64,000 bases of DNA from Candidatus Heimdallarchaeota archaeon. Lineage in GTDB: Archaea; Asgardarchaeota; Heimdallarchaeia; Hodarchaeales; Hodarchaeaceae. The notes under the pieces are model-generated. The model searched no databases, was not told the DNA's origin, and saw nothing but the letters and a program-made list of their open reading frames with translations. The stretch is taken from NCBI GenBank assembly GCA_011364965.1, contig RDOB01000002.1, positions 545,849 to 609,848 of the forward strand, in the 5' to 3' direction. Below, piece after piece: positions 50,605 through 60,763 of the stretch (position 1 is its first letter; every line of letters starts with the position of its first letter). The position numbers were made by a program, and so were the translations under genes.

Positions 50605-51318
50605 TTGGAACTCCAAAAAACTGGCCTTCCTGGATTGGATAAATTACTTAATGGGGGTATTCCCAAAGGTTGGACATGTATCGTATCAGGTGAACCTGGC
50701 GCAGGAAAGACATGTTTATCCGTCGGATTTTTGGTTGAAGGCATTAAAAAATTCAATGAACCGGGGATATTTGTCAGTTTTAATGAAGCGAAAAAAGAAT
50801 TGTATATGACTCAGGAATCTTTTGGTTACAATTTGAATGAGCTGGAAAAGGAAGATAAGTTTTTATTTCTTGATTTTTCTTATGGAAGGGCTTTGGGGCA
50901 AGGTCAATTTGCACTTCAGCAAAAAAAATTTGATTTACCTGCACTCACGAAAGCATTAAAAGATGCAATAAACAAGATAGATGCGAAACGTCTCGTGATT
51001 GATCCTTTGACAATAATATCGCTTCTCTTTGATAATGAACGGGAAATTCGTTATAATTTTCTTCGATTCTTTGATATTATCCGTCGTTTTGGTGTTACGA
51101 CAATAGCAATTGTAGAGAAAGGAGTAAACTCTTATAGCGTTGAAGAATTCTTAGCTTCAGGTATCATTAGACTTTATAACGAAAGATCAGGAGCAAAAAG
51201 GCAAAGAGGGATTGAAGTGGTGAAAATGCGTGGAGTAAATCATAAACGAGGTGTATTTCCACTATCAATTACAGGAAAAGGAGTGGTAATCTCTCCTGAT
51301 GTAGAAATGCCCTCATAA
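50605..51318 (+). CDS. KaiC-like/RadA-superfamily ATPase (RAD55-type)
   Basis: TGLPGLDKLLNGGIPKGWTCIVSGEPGAGKTCLSVGFLVEG Walker A; RLVIDPLTII Walker B-like. Confidence 0.88.
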   Translation: MELQKTGLPGLDKLLNGGIPKGWTCIVSGEPGAGKTCLSVGFLVEGIKKFNEPGIFVSFNEAKKELYMTQESFGYNLNELEKEDKFLFLDFSYGRALGQGQFALQQKKFDLPALTKALKDAINKIDAKRLVIDPLTIISLLFDNEREIRYNFLRFFDIIRRFGVTTIAIVEKGVNSYSVEEFLASGIIRLYNERSGAKRQRGIEVVKMRGVNHKRGVFPLSITGKGVVISPDVEMPS

Positions 51319-51428
51319 TGTTTATCTGAATGATATTATATAATATTGAAGATCACATAGTGAGTAATGGAACTTCCTTCCCACTCTAAATAAATCCATA
51401 GGACGTGAAATTTGGAAATTGCGTCCAA

Positions 51429-51569
51429 TTACTCTTCCTTTGGTCCAGTAGGAATTTTTCCTTCCAATTTTTTCTTAGCATCCTCAATGGAATGATAACC
51501 ATCTTCTGATGTTTTTTTTAACAATTCTTTCTTCAAATCATCTGGTATCTTCTTTTCTTCGTCAGTCAT
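51429..51569 (-). CDS. Putative small charged protein (46 aa), not in ORF track
   Basis: MTDEEKKIPDDLKKELLKKTSEDGYHSIEDAKKKLEGKIPTGPKEE from ATG to TAA on minus strand in an otherwise empty 477-bp intergenic region. Confidence 0.4.
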   Translation of the reverse strand: MTDEEKKIPDDLKKELLKKTSEDGYHSIEDAKKKLEGKIPTGPKEE

Positions 51570-51795
51570 TCTAGTTTCCTCAATTTTATATGAGCAGAAA
51601 TTGTGGTAATTTCTTTAATCTAACCTAATACATCTCTCCCCCTTAATATATATTTTTTTATTATTTGTTTATAATGAAAACGAATCCAGATCTTTTTGAC
51701 TTATTACTCACAATAAAATTGAGTAATATATAATAACAATTTTTTGTCGGATCGAGATTAGGTAAGCTCCTTCCTTCTTAAAAAGAGGAATAAAT

Positions 51796-52830
51796 GTGAC
51801 TACTCGAATTATCATAGAATCGTCCTTTCTTAGTGAAATTCCCCCTAAACCCGGTTTATATAGATTATATGATACAAATAATGAATTACTTTACATAGGA
51901 GCATCATCGAATCTTCAAAATCGAATAAAACAACATTTCTCCCATAATAGTACTAAGGAACGAAAACGAGGGGTAATTAGGCAATATACGAGCTATCTAG
52001 AATTTGAAAGTTATGATTCGGTTGAGAGGGCATTTGAGGAGGAACGTATCGAGATTTGGACGAAGCAGCCTCCTTATAATAAACGTGGGATTACAGATCT
52101 GAGTTATTCCTTCATTATTTTTCGCAAAAAAGGACAAATAAAAACTCTATGCTTATCTAATAGAGAAGCGGATAAATTAGATCAGGATGACGAATTTTTC
52201 AGAATGAATATGTCAAAAAAATATGTTTTAGACGCTTTAAATTCGATTAGAAAATATTATCCATTTTGTTTTCCCTCATCTACCACGAAATGTTGGGATC
52301 ATTTAATTGGTCTGTGTTATGGATCATGTATGCAAGATGACCTTGATCAGAGTACTTATTGGAAAAATTCTCTAAATTTAATGGACGCAATTTCAGGTAA
52401 AAATAATGCATTAGTTAACGAAATTCATGATGAGTTGACAAGCTTGATCATTAAAATGGAGTTTGAAAAAGCTCAAAAAATATCTAATGCTTTGGAATCG
52501 TTAAAAACTCTTAGATTGAAATATGGAGGACAAGGTGTAATAAGAGACCTTGATATATTTGAATTTAAGAAGAAAAATGATATATGGGTTGTGAAAATTC
52601 ATTTTCTTCGTAAAACATCCCTTATTAAAGAGGAATTGATGGTTATTAAAGGTACAGAGAGAGATGAAGCGGAATCTTATACCTTTCTCAAATTTTTATT
52701 GAAATTTTATCGTTTTACTGGTTTTCCTCCAATCAAAATTAAAATAAAAAATTATTTTCCTTCCCCCTATTATCATATTTTAAAGAATTGGTTCCAACAT
52801 TATTTTGGGGTTCCAATCATCATCATCTAA
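51796..52830 (+). CDS. UvrC-like protein: GIY-YIG domain, Cys-rich segment and UVR-like helix, lacking the C-terminal RNase H-like nuclease
   Basis: PGLYRLYDTNNELLYIGASSNLQNRIKQHF (GIY-YIG); KCWDHLIGLCYGSC; LIIKMEFEKAQKISNALESLKTL (UVR-like); ends at '...WFQHYFGVPIIII'. Confidence 0.8.
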   Translation: MTTRIIIESSFLSEIPPKPGLYRLYDTNNELLYIGASSNLQNRIKQHFSHNSTKERKRGVIRQYTSYLEFESYDSVERAFEEERIEIWTKQPPYNKRGITDLSYSFIIFRKKGQIKTLCLSNREADKLDQDDEFFRMNMSKKYVLDALNSIRKYYPFCFPSSTTKCWDHLIGLCYGSCMQDDLDQSTYWKNSLNLMDAISGKNNALVNEIHDELTSLIIKMEFEKAQKISNALESLKTLRLKYGGQGVIRDLDIFEFKKKNDIWVVKIHFLRKTSLIKEELMVIKGTERDEAESYTFLKFLLKFYRFTGFPPIKIKIKNYFPSPYYHILKNWFQHYFGVPIIII

Positions 52831-52831
52831 T

Positions 52832-54733
52832 TTATTTGCCCTCAAAAAATGATGGGAGAAGCACATTGGCACCAAATTTGGCTTTCGCTTCCAAAAGGCG
52901 TTTCTTTTGATTATTCAATTCGTTGAAGAACTCCTGTGGCATAGAAGCTTCTCCAGTATAGGCTTCTTCAACTCTATCCATTTTAGCAAGATATTTTTCA
53001 ATACGAATTGCGAATTCATTCTCGTACCGTATTTTTGTATAATCACTTTGGAAAACGTGTTTGAATAGGTCTTTAATATCTTCATAACGCGGGATGTAGC
53101 CGATTGGAGTCATATATGCGTCAAAATCACCATGAATCCTTCCTTCGGCCCACAATAACCAAATTTTTTTATCGACTTTGTCATCATAGTATTTACCCGC
53201 TGAATTTTTTAGGAAATAATTTGTACCAAAAACCTTGGGAACTCTTGAACATTGAATTCCAAAATCAATATGGTGTTTGATATAATTACCCAAAGGAACA
53301 ACAATGAAATCCAAATTAGCAAAAGGATTAAATTTTCGTACTCCTTCCGCTCCTAATGTCGCAAAAGTAGTCTCCGATTCAAGAGTTGCTCCTATAAAAA
53401 CCCCATGATTCCATGATAATGCCTCTACTATCGGAACAGACGTATCTGAATCTCTTCCGCCATATAGGATTGCATGAAATTCCAACCCAATCGGATCTTC
53501 CAGTGCCTCCATATCAGTATTCTCAATATCGCGAAGATGGACAGTAAAACGGGCGTTTCCATGCGAAAGAAGTAATTCTTTCCCAGTTTTCGGATCTGTT
53601 TTTCCTTCATGCCATTCTCCATAAATTGAACTAGTCCAGTTGACACCATGATTAGGAGTATCAATTCCCATGCCTAGCCAGTAAGGTTTACCCTCATGGA
53701 TCAAAACATTTGAAAAAATTATTTCCATAGGTTCATTAAGAGTTTTATAAATTAATGGGTCGTCTATCGCATTTACATCTTGAATGATACCAAAAATGCC
53801 CACTTCGATATTAACAGCTTTTGGGATCCCATCAATTATACGTAAATAGGCAATATCATCACCGACAATCTGATTTCCAGGAATCATTGCTGTACTTGTT
53901 TTTCCACAGGCTGATGGAAAAGCACCAAGGAAATATGTCTTTCTATCTCGTTTTAATGGTATGGTAGCAGCTATATACATATGTTCAGCCCAAAAATCTC
54001 TATCCCTTTCAACAGCTTTATTCACAGCTAATCTAAGAGCCAGTTTTTTTAATCCAATACTATTCCCAGCATATTGATTATTTACACTAAGAACTCTGTC
54101 TTCTTCCAGATCGATGTAAATTCTTCTATCTTTAACATTTTTCGTAACCTGCTTATCTGTGAGTTCACCAGCAGAATGGATAAAATAGAAAAAATCTGGT
54201 GACCCTTTCAATCGTTTGAACTCCTCGTAACCAGATCTATAAAGTAAATCTTCTGAATGGGCAACGTAAGCACTGTCTGTAAGTTGAAGGGCTGGGATTG
54301 AGAAAAGAGAATTAGTTGGACCGAGGCAATAGAAGCGGATTAAGCATTCTTTTCCCTTCATTGAGCCATCAAAAATCCCCATGATATCTTCAAGGCCTTC
54401 TTCACGTTCTTTTTGATTTATGTGCTTGCCTAGGGTTTTTCCCTTGGGAAGGAGGACGCAAGTGTTTTCTTTATCTCGAGCTTGGTCAAAATACCCATCA
54501 AAATGTATAGTATGACCCTCCATCTCTAATTTGGCTTCTTCTTTATTTAAAAGAGCTAAATTTCGAATATAATCTATATCTTCAGTAGAATCCGTGATTA
54601 CTGTTACTTTCGATGGTTTACAAAGTTTCACGAACTCTTCAATGATTTTTTCGGCCTTGGGGTTATTAATCGCTTCAATCTTAACACGATTTTCTTCATC
54701 AAGAATTTTAGGATCAAGATCCATTTTTTCCAC
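52832..54733 (-). CDS. pckG: Phosphoenolpyruvate carboxykinase (GTP)
   Basis: FPSACGKTSTAMIP kinase-1a motif, GDDIAYLR, LLSHGNARFTV, FGTNYFLK. Confidence 0.93.
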   Translation of the reverse strand: MEKMDLDPKILDEENRVKIEAINNPKAEKIIEEFVKLCKPSKVTVITDSTEDIDYIRNLALLNKEEAKLEMEGHTIHFDGYFDQARDKENTCVLLPKGKTLGKHINQKEREEGLEDIMGIFDGSMKGKECLIRFYCLGPTNSLFSIPALQLTDSAYVAHSEDLLYRSGYEEFKRLKGSPDFFYFIHSAGELTDKQVTKNVKDRRIYIDLEEDRVLSVNNQYAGNSIGLKKLALRLAVNKAVERDRDFWAEHMYIAATIPLKRDRKTYFLGAFPSACGKTSTAMIPGNQIVGDDIAYLRIIDGIPKAVNIEVGIFGIIQDVNAIDDPLIYKTLNEPMEIIFSNVLIHEGKPYWLGMGIDTPNHGVNWTSSIYGEWHEGKTDPKTGKELLLSHGNARFTVHLRDIENTDMEALEDPIGLEFHAILYGGRDSDTSVPIVEALSWNHGVFIGATLESETTFATLGAEGVRKFNPFANLDFIVVPLGNYIKHHIDFGIQCSRVPKVFGTNYFLKNSAGKYYDDKVDKKIWLLWAEGRIHGDFDAYMTPIGYIPRYEDIKDLFKHVFQSDYTKIRYENEFAIRIEKYLAKMDRVEEAYTGEASMPQEFFNELNNQKKRLLEAKAKFGANVLLPSFFEGK

Positions 54734-54927
54734 CTTATTCTGCTGGTTTTATGGATAAATTTTCGCTGGTTCTCTCTTTAATTAGCATATTACAACATTA
54801 AATCATGATTTATTAGCTAATTCAAGATTGGAGTGAGTAAGGGCAAAATTCAATGAGTTCTTAAATTTCATGGATTGTATGGAATTCATTAAAAATGAAA
54901 TTTATTACAAGTAAATGTGATCTACTA

Positions 54928-55665
54928 TCATTTATTTATGAAAGAATAAATTAATCTTTCTTTGTTTTTCCCTTTATTTTTCATCTCGATAAATTTAACA
55001 AATCCGATCTCAGAAGTATTACGTACATGGGTTCCTCCGCATGCTGCCCAATCATAACCCTCCACTTCCACAATGCGGAAATCAATTACAGATTTCGGCA
55101 CCATTTCAAGATATTTGGTTTGGTACTTTTTTGATTGTAAAAATGCGATAGCTTTTTCACGGGGAAGAAAATTAATGCAAACTGGAAGATTCTGGGAAAA
55201 TATCTTATTAATTTCAATGTTTATTTCTTGTAGTTCTAATTCAGACATTTTATCGATGGGATGAAAGTCTAATCTGCTTTGATTTTGTCTTATTTGAGTA
55301 CTGACTGTTTCAGCATTAAGCTCAATCTGAAAATACCTACTAATTACATGTTGAGCTGTGTGTGCTTTCATATATTGATAACGAAGATTCCAATCTAGTT
55401 TCCCATGAATTTTGGTTCCTTTTTCGAGCCCAATTGTATTATTCAACAAATGTATTATGTTTTCCTTCGCTTGTTTAGTGTCTTTAACCTCATAAGCTGT
55501 ATTTCCAGCGTAAAATGTCCCCTGATCCCCTGGTTGACCCCCGCTTTCTGGAAAAAAGACTGTTTGAGTTAAAATCACAGAATTATTGGGAAAATCAGTG
55601 ACATCAATAATTTCTGCGTCAAATTCCTGAATATAACAATCATGTAAATATAGTCTATCGGTCAA
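54928..55665 (-). CDS. alaX: Alanyl-tRNA editing protein AlaX
   Basis: FFPESGGQPGDQGTF, KAHTAQHVISRYF (HxxxH), CGGTHVRNTSEIGFVKF. Confidence 0.9.
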   Translation of the reverse strand: MTDRLYLHDCYIQEFDAEIIDVTDFPNNSVILTQTVFFPESGGQPGDQGTFYAGNTAYEVKDTKQAKENIIHLLNNTIGLEKGTKIHGKLDWNLRYQYMKAHTAQHVISRYFQIELNAETVSTQIRQNQSRLDFHPIDKMSELELQEINIEINKIFSQNLPVCINFLPREKAIAFLQSKKYQTKYLEMVPKSVIDFRIVEVEGYDWAACGGTHVRNTSEIGFVKFIEMKNKGKNKERLIYSFINK

Positions 55666-55682
55666 ATTGATCCCTGTTTGAT

Positions 55683-56066
55683 TTATTTTGAGGCTTCTCG
55701 ATTTTCCTGTTCTAAGAATTTGTCTAGAGGAACTACACGTTTATGATGTAGAATTTTCTTTTTAACAATCTCTGTTGCTAGTTCTTCTCTTTCTTTCAAT
55801 GTTTTTTCAGGAAATCTTTCTCGGATGCTAATTCTTGCATCATTATACCATTGAGCTACTGTTTTTTCCTCTAAGGAAGGAGGGAAATATATTTTATGAG
55901 ATTTCCGATATGCACGTAATTTATCGTCAAAATGATGTTCAATCAATTTCATCTGATTTTCTTTTGATTCATGTGGATAGGCTAGTTTTACATTCGTTTC
56001 AGCCTCCTTCCACCATTTGACTAAATCTAACGGATCTAGTTCGATGTTGTATCTTCGCCTATTCAT
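55683..56066 (-). CDS. Hypothetical charged helical protein
   Basis: 127 aa ORF upstream of alaX; two similar W-containing helical segments (LVKWWKEAETNVKLAYP / VAQWYNDARISIRERFP). Confidence 0.5.
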   Translation of the reverse strand: MNRRRYNIELDPLDLVKWWKEAETNVKLAYPHESKENQMKLIEHHFDDKLRAYRKSHKIYFPPSLEEKTVAQWYNDARISIRERFPEKTLKEREELATEIVKKKILHHKRVVPLDKFLEQENREASK

Positions 56067-56119
56067 GACGTCAAAATGTATAATGCAATTCTATAAATCT
56101 TTTCCCCTATGGAAATGGA

Positions 56120-56155
56120 ACTTCGGTTTGCCAGAGATCAGGTTCAAACCAAAGT
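56120..56155. other. Intergenic hairpin
   Basis: ACTTCGGTTTG (56120-56130) pairs with CAAACCAAAGT (56145-56155): 10 of 11 bp, 14-nt loop. Confidence 0.45.
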
Positions 56156-56576
56156 CATTTTTCCTACTATAATGGAGTTATAGACCATGTGGGATCACCA
56201 AATATATAACTAGTACATTTTCTGCATTCTTGTCTTCTTTAAATATGATAAACTCTATAAAACTCTTTTCAAATATCTTATTGTCTCCAGTTCAAGACTA
56301 TTTGGAAAAAAATTGCTTTCTATTGTCGAGGTAAATAGGATGGATCACAAAATTTGATGATAAACCTCGTGAGTGATCAGTTAAGTAAATTTATGCAGCT
56401 ACTAAAATACCAAACTTCTGGAAAAAGAAAAAACTCCAATTTTTCAATTAAAACTTTATTAGAGTTGGAGGAGGTTATATTGAATTTTAGAGAAACTCTT
56501 AAAATTTCCTTTTTTTAAAATAGAAATCTATAAAAAAGGATTTTTCTCACTCTTCGGCTATTGGATTATCTTCTTT

Positions 56577-57977
56577 ATGGAGGAAATACCAGCTTTATTT
56601 AAAATGGGGATCTTTATGGTAAAAATTGAACGAATATCACGAAAGCATGGCTTAATGCTTGTTGATCCTGAAGAACGTGATTTCTTCCATTGCTGTAATA
56701 GATGTGAGGTAGCCTCTTCGCTAGGGTCTGTAGAAGAATGTCCTCAGCGAATTCACACGGGTAATAGCTGTTGTCCTTCCTGTAGTTCATTTATAGAGCA
56801 CGGGATTGAAGCGTTATTATCCCACTGGGGGGATCAGGGACAATTTCTTGTAGGATTTCAAATTATTGTTCCCTTAAATTCTGGAATAACTGAAGATATT
56901 TTACGAGCAGCATTCCATCTATATAAAGTACCTCTGAATCAGCTGCATTTACTATACGAATGGCAAGACACTAGAACTCTTGATATTTCCTTTGAATTTC
57001 ATACTTATTGGACGATGATAATTCGACATATTTATTGGCCATTGAACCTAAACGTTCCTTTTCTAAGAGATGCTTTAATCTATGCATTAACGGGTTTTCC
57101 TGATAGAGCTGCAGCCACAGTTTACTCTCACCTTCGTGATCTGTTTGCTGATTTTTCAGATTGGGTAAAAGATAATTACAGCATTGATCCACTGGAAATA
57201 TTCAATGTCACTGTTAAGAGTAATCGGAGTACAATCTCTTATTATGCTTCTTATTTTCTAAGGGTCGAAAATGCAGAAAACATCACAATAGATATTCTTT
57301 CTCCTGATTATGAGAGATCCTCAGATCCAGAAGCCTGCATTGTTCGCTTGGGGAGTTCTCAAATACCTGTAATCTCATTTCAAAAAGTAAGTTCTGCTTT
57401 AGTGATGAGAAAGGGTCTTGAAACTGCTTGGGGTTCTATTGAACTTTCCCTGCAAAGAATGTTAGAGGAATTGAGTAATATTACATCAGAGATGCGTAGT
57501 TCTAAGCCAGTGTCAGCTAAACAAGTAGGAGATCTACTTGATCGAATTCAGACAATCCAAGTTCAATTTCTAAAGTTGAAACCTATTATCTCAAACATGC
57601 AAGGAGCAATCTCTCCTTTAGTACCTCTTCTCTCTGAATCCTTAATTCAACAATTACTGCCTACTTTCAATCTGAATTTAGTGAATTCATGGTTTGAATT
57701 CTCTAAGTCTGTTGAACGATCTATTGATGGAGCAAACTCATATATTCGCGGAAAAATGAATATTTTGGCCATAGAGCAGGAGAAAAGAACTACCAAACGC
57801 TTGAATCTATTAACTGCTTTATTTGGATGTTTATCTGGCCTAAATTTGATAGTCGCATTCCTATCATGGGGTACCCCTGAGCCCAATCCAGAATTATTGA
57901 TATTATCGGGTAGTTTAATAGTATTTCTAATATTACTTACATTGATCATAGTTGGCGGAGTGCTTTCAAGAGATTAG
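56577..57977 (+). CDS. Hypothetical protein with Cys-rich N-terminal region and two C-terminal TM helices
   Basis: FHCCNRCEVASSLGSVEECPQRIHTGNSCCPSCSSF; C-terminal hydrophobic pair; start uncertain. Confidence 0.6.
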   Translation: MEEIPALFKMGIFMVKIERISRKHGLMLVDPEERDFFHCCNRCEVASSLGSVEECPQRIHTGNSCCPSCSSFIEHGIEALLSHWGDQGQFLVGFQIIVPLNSGITEDILRAAFHLYKVPLNQLHLLYEWQDTRTLDISFEFHTYWTMIIRHIYWPLNLNVPFLRDALIYALTGFPDRAAATVYSHLRDLFADFSDWVKDNYSIDPLEIFNVTVKSNRSTISYYASYFLRVENAENITIDILSPDYERSSDPEACIVRLGSSQIPVISFQKVSSALVMRKGLETAWGSIELSLQRMLEELSNITSEMRSSKPVSAKQVGDLLDRIQTIQVQFLKLKPIISNMQGAISPLVPLLSESLIQQLLPTFNLNLVNSWFEFSKSVERSIDGANSYIRGKMNILAIEQEKRTTKRLNLLTALFGCLSGLNLIVAFLSWGTPEPNPELLILSGSLIVFLILLTLIIVGGVLSRD

Positions 57978-58095
57978 TCATTACTAGACCTAGTGTATTA
58001 TCCCAATACCAGTAGTCGCAATTAAATTCCCAAATACTTAAAAGAAATAAAAGAGATCAATTTTCATTGACATTCTAATATAGGATGAAATTAAA

Positions 58096-58422
58096 ATGGC
58101 ACGAGTAAGAGCAATGAGTAAACCTGCACCATTATTGGATCGCTGTATAGCATCATTAATAGATGGATTTATATGCAGCCCCTTATCAGTTATTTGTTAT
58201 CCAGTGTGGAAAGACGGAATTAGAGATGGGCATAGTTTTGGCAAAGGATTGATGGGCTTACGCGTTGTAAAATATGGTACAAGACAAGGAGCATCAGTCT
58301 CTAATTCATGTTTAAGAAACTGTTGTCATTTTGGAGTCGGTCTCTGCCTGCTCTGCTTCAATGGTGATCGACGTCACCTTGGCGACTATATTGCAGGAAC
58401 AATGGTTGTAAAAGATAGATAA
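58096..58422 (+). CDS. RDD-family membrane protein (short)
   Basis: LLDRCIASLIDGF...VWKDGIRDGHSFGKGLMGLRVVKY...LGDYIAGTMVV. Confidence 0.75.
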   Translation: MARVRAMSKPAPLLDRCIASLIDGFICSPLSVICYPVWKDGIRDGHSFGKGLMGLRVVKYGTRQGASVSNSCLRNCCHFGVGLCLLCFNGDRRHLGDYIAGTMVVKDR

Positions 58423-58484
58423 TAAGTTAAAATGGACTTATTAAAATATTTCTTCTTTTTTTTTGATTTAAAAGAGTATAGCTC

Positions 58485-59096
58485 TTAGTCATCCATCTGT
58501 TCTGGAGGTAAAGAAAAAGGATCTTTTATTCCTCCATGAATGAGTTGAGAAACGAAAATCTGTTCACGATCCACATAAATCTGATAACCTGAACAATAAG
58601 GGATATTACCATACTCTGGGCATAGGTGGCAAATTTCTTCATTCTTTTTAGCTCGTCTTCTATTTAAATAAAGATAACCTGGAATAAAGTTAAGAACAAT
58701 CCATATTTTAATGAAGACGTTAGGAGTGAATATAAATTGAATTATTGCTATAGTAAATGAAGCTCCAAGCATAAAACGGGCAAAATCTTTCATCTTTCTA
58801 TTTTTAATTATAAATGCAGTGATAAAGGTTGGTAAAATCATTAAATAAATTATTAAACCAACCTCTATTTCGTTTAGTCGATTCCACAATTGTAAGGACG
58901 GTAGACTTCCAAGTAAAATGATAAATAAAGATAAAATCATACCTGAATATTGCATAAAACACCCTCGACATACTTTTCTGCTATTAATATTATAAGTATG
59001 ATCAGAAAAGTTATTACATAATGGATGATGAGAAATCCTATATGGGCCAAGTATTTTTTTAGATAGGTTCTGGGGAGTTTTCATATGCTTTCTCAT
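58485..59096 (-). CDS. DUF2085-like multi-TM protein
   Basis: HHPLCNNFSDHTYNINSRKVCRGCFMQYSGMILSLF resembles DUF2085 Cys/His pattern; several TM segments. Confidence 0.5.
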   Translation of the reverse strand: MRKHMKTPQNLSKKILGPYRISHHPLCNNFSDHTYNINSRKVCRGCFMQYSGMILSLFIILLGSLPSLQLWNRLNEIEVGLIIYLMILPTFITAFIIKNRKMKDFARFMLGASFTIAIIQFIFTPNVFIKIWIVLNFIPGYLYLNRRRAKKNEEICHLCPEYGNIPYCSGYQIYVDREQIFVSQLIHGGIKDPFSLPPEQMDD

Positions 59097-60617
59097 CTAG
59101 AATTGGCTTTCTATCAGTTTTAAGAATATTTTGTGCTCTTTTTCAAGTTTTTGGCTTAAAGACGGAGACAGTGTAGGAATACTTAGCATTGGAAGTTTAA
59201 ATGAGGGCTTGATATCTCTCTTATTCTTGGACCAAAGGTTCAAAGCACTTTCTGAATTACCAATTAAATGTTGAATAAATGCTAATTCAAAAATTGCTTG
59301 ATTTTTAATTTCATCATTCTTCATTTTATTAATTGTAGGAATTAGATATTTTTTAAGAACGGAAATCACTGCTGAAAACGCTTCTAGTTCAACTAAACCA
59401 TCACGATAATTCGAACAGACTATCAAAAATTCATCGAAATCTTTGATTTTCCAATAGAATTTTTTAGTCTCTTCCAGAATGTTTAATGCAAAATTTATCT
59501 CTTTAAGTTTAAGAAAGATATATCCCAAATTAGCCTTAGTAGCATGCAAACTCGCTTCATCTAATGGTTTCATTTTTTCTAGAACTTCAATTAGTTGAAT
59601 GAAAAGAGATTTCGCTTCTTGATATTCTTTTGTATCTATAGCAATTTTTGCTAGTGAGTCTAAGGCAAAAACTACTCCCTTATCACTTTTATTTGAAAGA
59701 TTTAAAATTTGCTCAAATGCATTCTTTGCTTCTCCTAATTCCGAGTTTAATAAATAGCAGTTACCTAACTCTAGTAACACATCTTCTGATAAAATCTGGG
59801 GTTCTTCTTCAAGAATACACTTTAGTGTATTAATTGCTTCCTCAATTTTATTATTAGCTTTCTGAATCCTAGCTAGCGTTTTTAAGCTAACTATTGTCCC
59901 TGCGGAGTTGATAATCTGAGTGTACAGTTCAACCGATATTTTTGCACATTCCTCTGCTTTTGCCATATCATTCCTCAATATATACACCTCAGCGAGATTC
60001 AGGTTGACTGTAGCTAGAGAAGGAAGGTCATTTATCTCTTGAAAATGGTTATTTGCTGTTTGGAAATATGAAAGTGCCTTGTCAACTTCTCCATCTTGAT
60101 AATAAAGGCTTCCAATATTCAAATGAGAGCTAGCAATTGCAGGAACATCTTTCAACTTCTCTGCTATCTTCAATGATTCAAAATGATAAGTTTTTGCCTT
60201 TTTTATATTCCCAAATAGCAAGTAGATATTTCCAATGTTATTATAAATTTTAGAAAGCCCTATTGAATGATTGATGGTTTTGAAGTACTTTTCTGCTTGT
60301 TTGTAATGCTTTAATGCCTCTTCATATTTCTGATAAATCCGAAAAATTTTACCAAGGAGATTTTCAACATCCCCCTTCAATTCAAAGTCATCAGTATCAC
60401 TTAAATTCGATAAGATCATTTCTGCTTCGCATTTTGCTCTTTTAAAGTCTCTTTTCCCATAATAAGCCTCTGCCATAAGATGTCTTATTTTTTGCTTCTC
60501 CTCATGACTTGTAGATGAAGAAAAGCTTTCATTTAGCATTTTTAATATTATCGAATATTTCCCTTGATTAAATAGCTCATACAATTCCTCTTGAAGGGCA
60601 CTCATATTAATAGACAT
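59097..60617 (-). CDS. Tetratricopeptide repeat protein
   Basis: Multiple TPR units (e.g. LLGKIFRIYQKYEEALKHYKQAEKYF; NIGNIYLLFGNIKKAKTYHFESLKIAEKL; NIGSLYYQDGEVDKALSYFQTA). Confidence 0.9.
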   Translation of the reverse strand: MSINMSALQEELYELFNQGKYSIILKMLNESFSSSTSHEEKQKIRHLMAEAYYGKRDFKRAKCEAEMILSNLSDTDDFELKGDVENLLGKIFRIYQKYEEALKHYKQAEKYFKTINHSIGLSKIYNNIGNIYLLFGNIKKAKTYHFESLKIAEKLKDVPAIASSHLNIGSLYYQDGEVDKALSYFQTANNHFQEINDLPSLATVNLNLAEVYILRNDMAKAEECAKISVELYTQIINSAGTIVSLKTLARIQKANNKIEEAINTLKCILEEEPQILSEDVLLELGNCYLLNSELGEAKNAFEQILNLSNKSDKGVVFALDSLAKIAIDTKEYQEAKSLFIQLIEVLEKMKPLDEASLHATKANLGYIFLKLKEINFALNILEETKKFYWKIKDFDEFLIVCSNYRDGLVELEAFSAVISVLKKYLIPTINKMKNDEIKNQAIFELAFIQHLIGNSESALNLWSKNKRDIKPSFKLPMLSIPTLSPSLSQKLEKEHKIFLKLIESQF

Positions 60618-60763
60618 TCCCTATGACGCAATTATAGAATAACAGATAATTACATACTTCTTCAAGAAGTACAAAATTATTTCTCTTTGAAAATCAACTC
60701 AAATCTGCTTTTATATTCCTATTAGAGAAAAACGTGGAATGAGGACTAGAGATCGTGATTATT

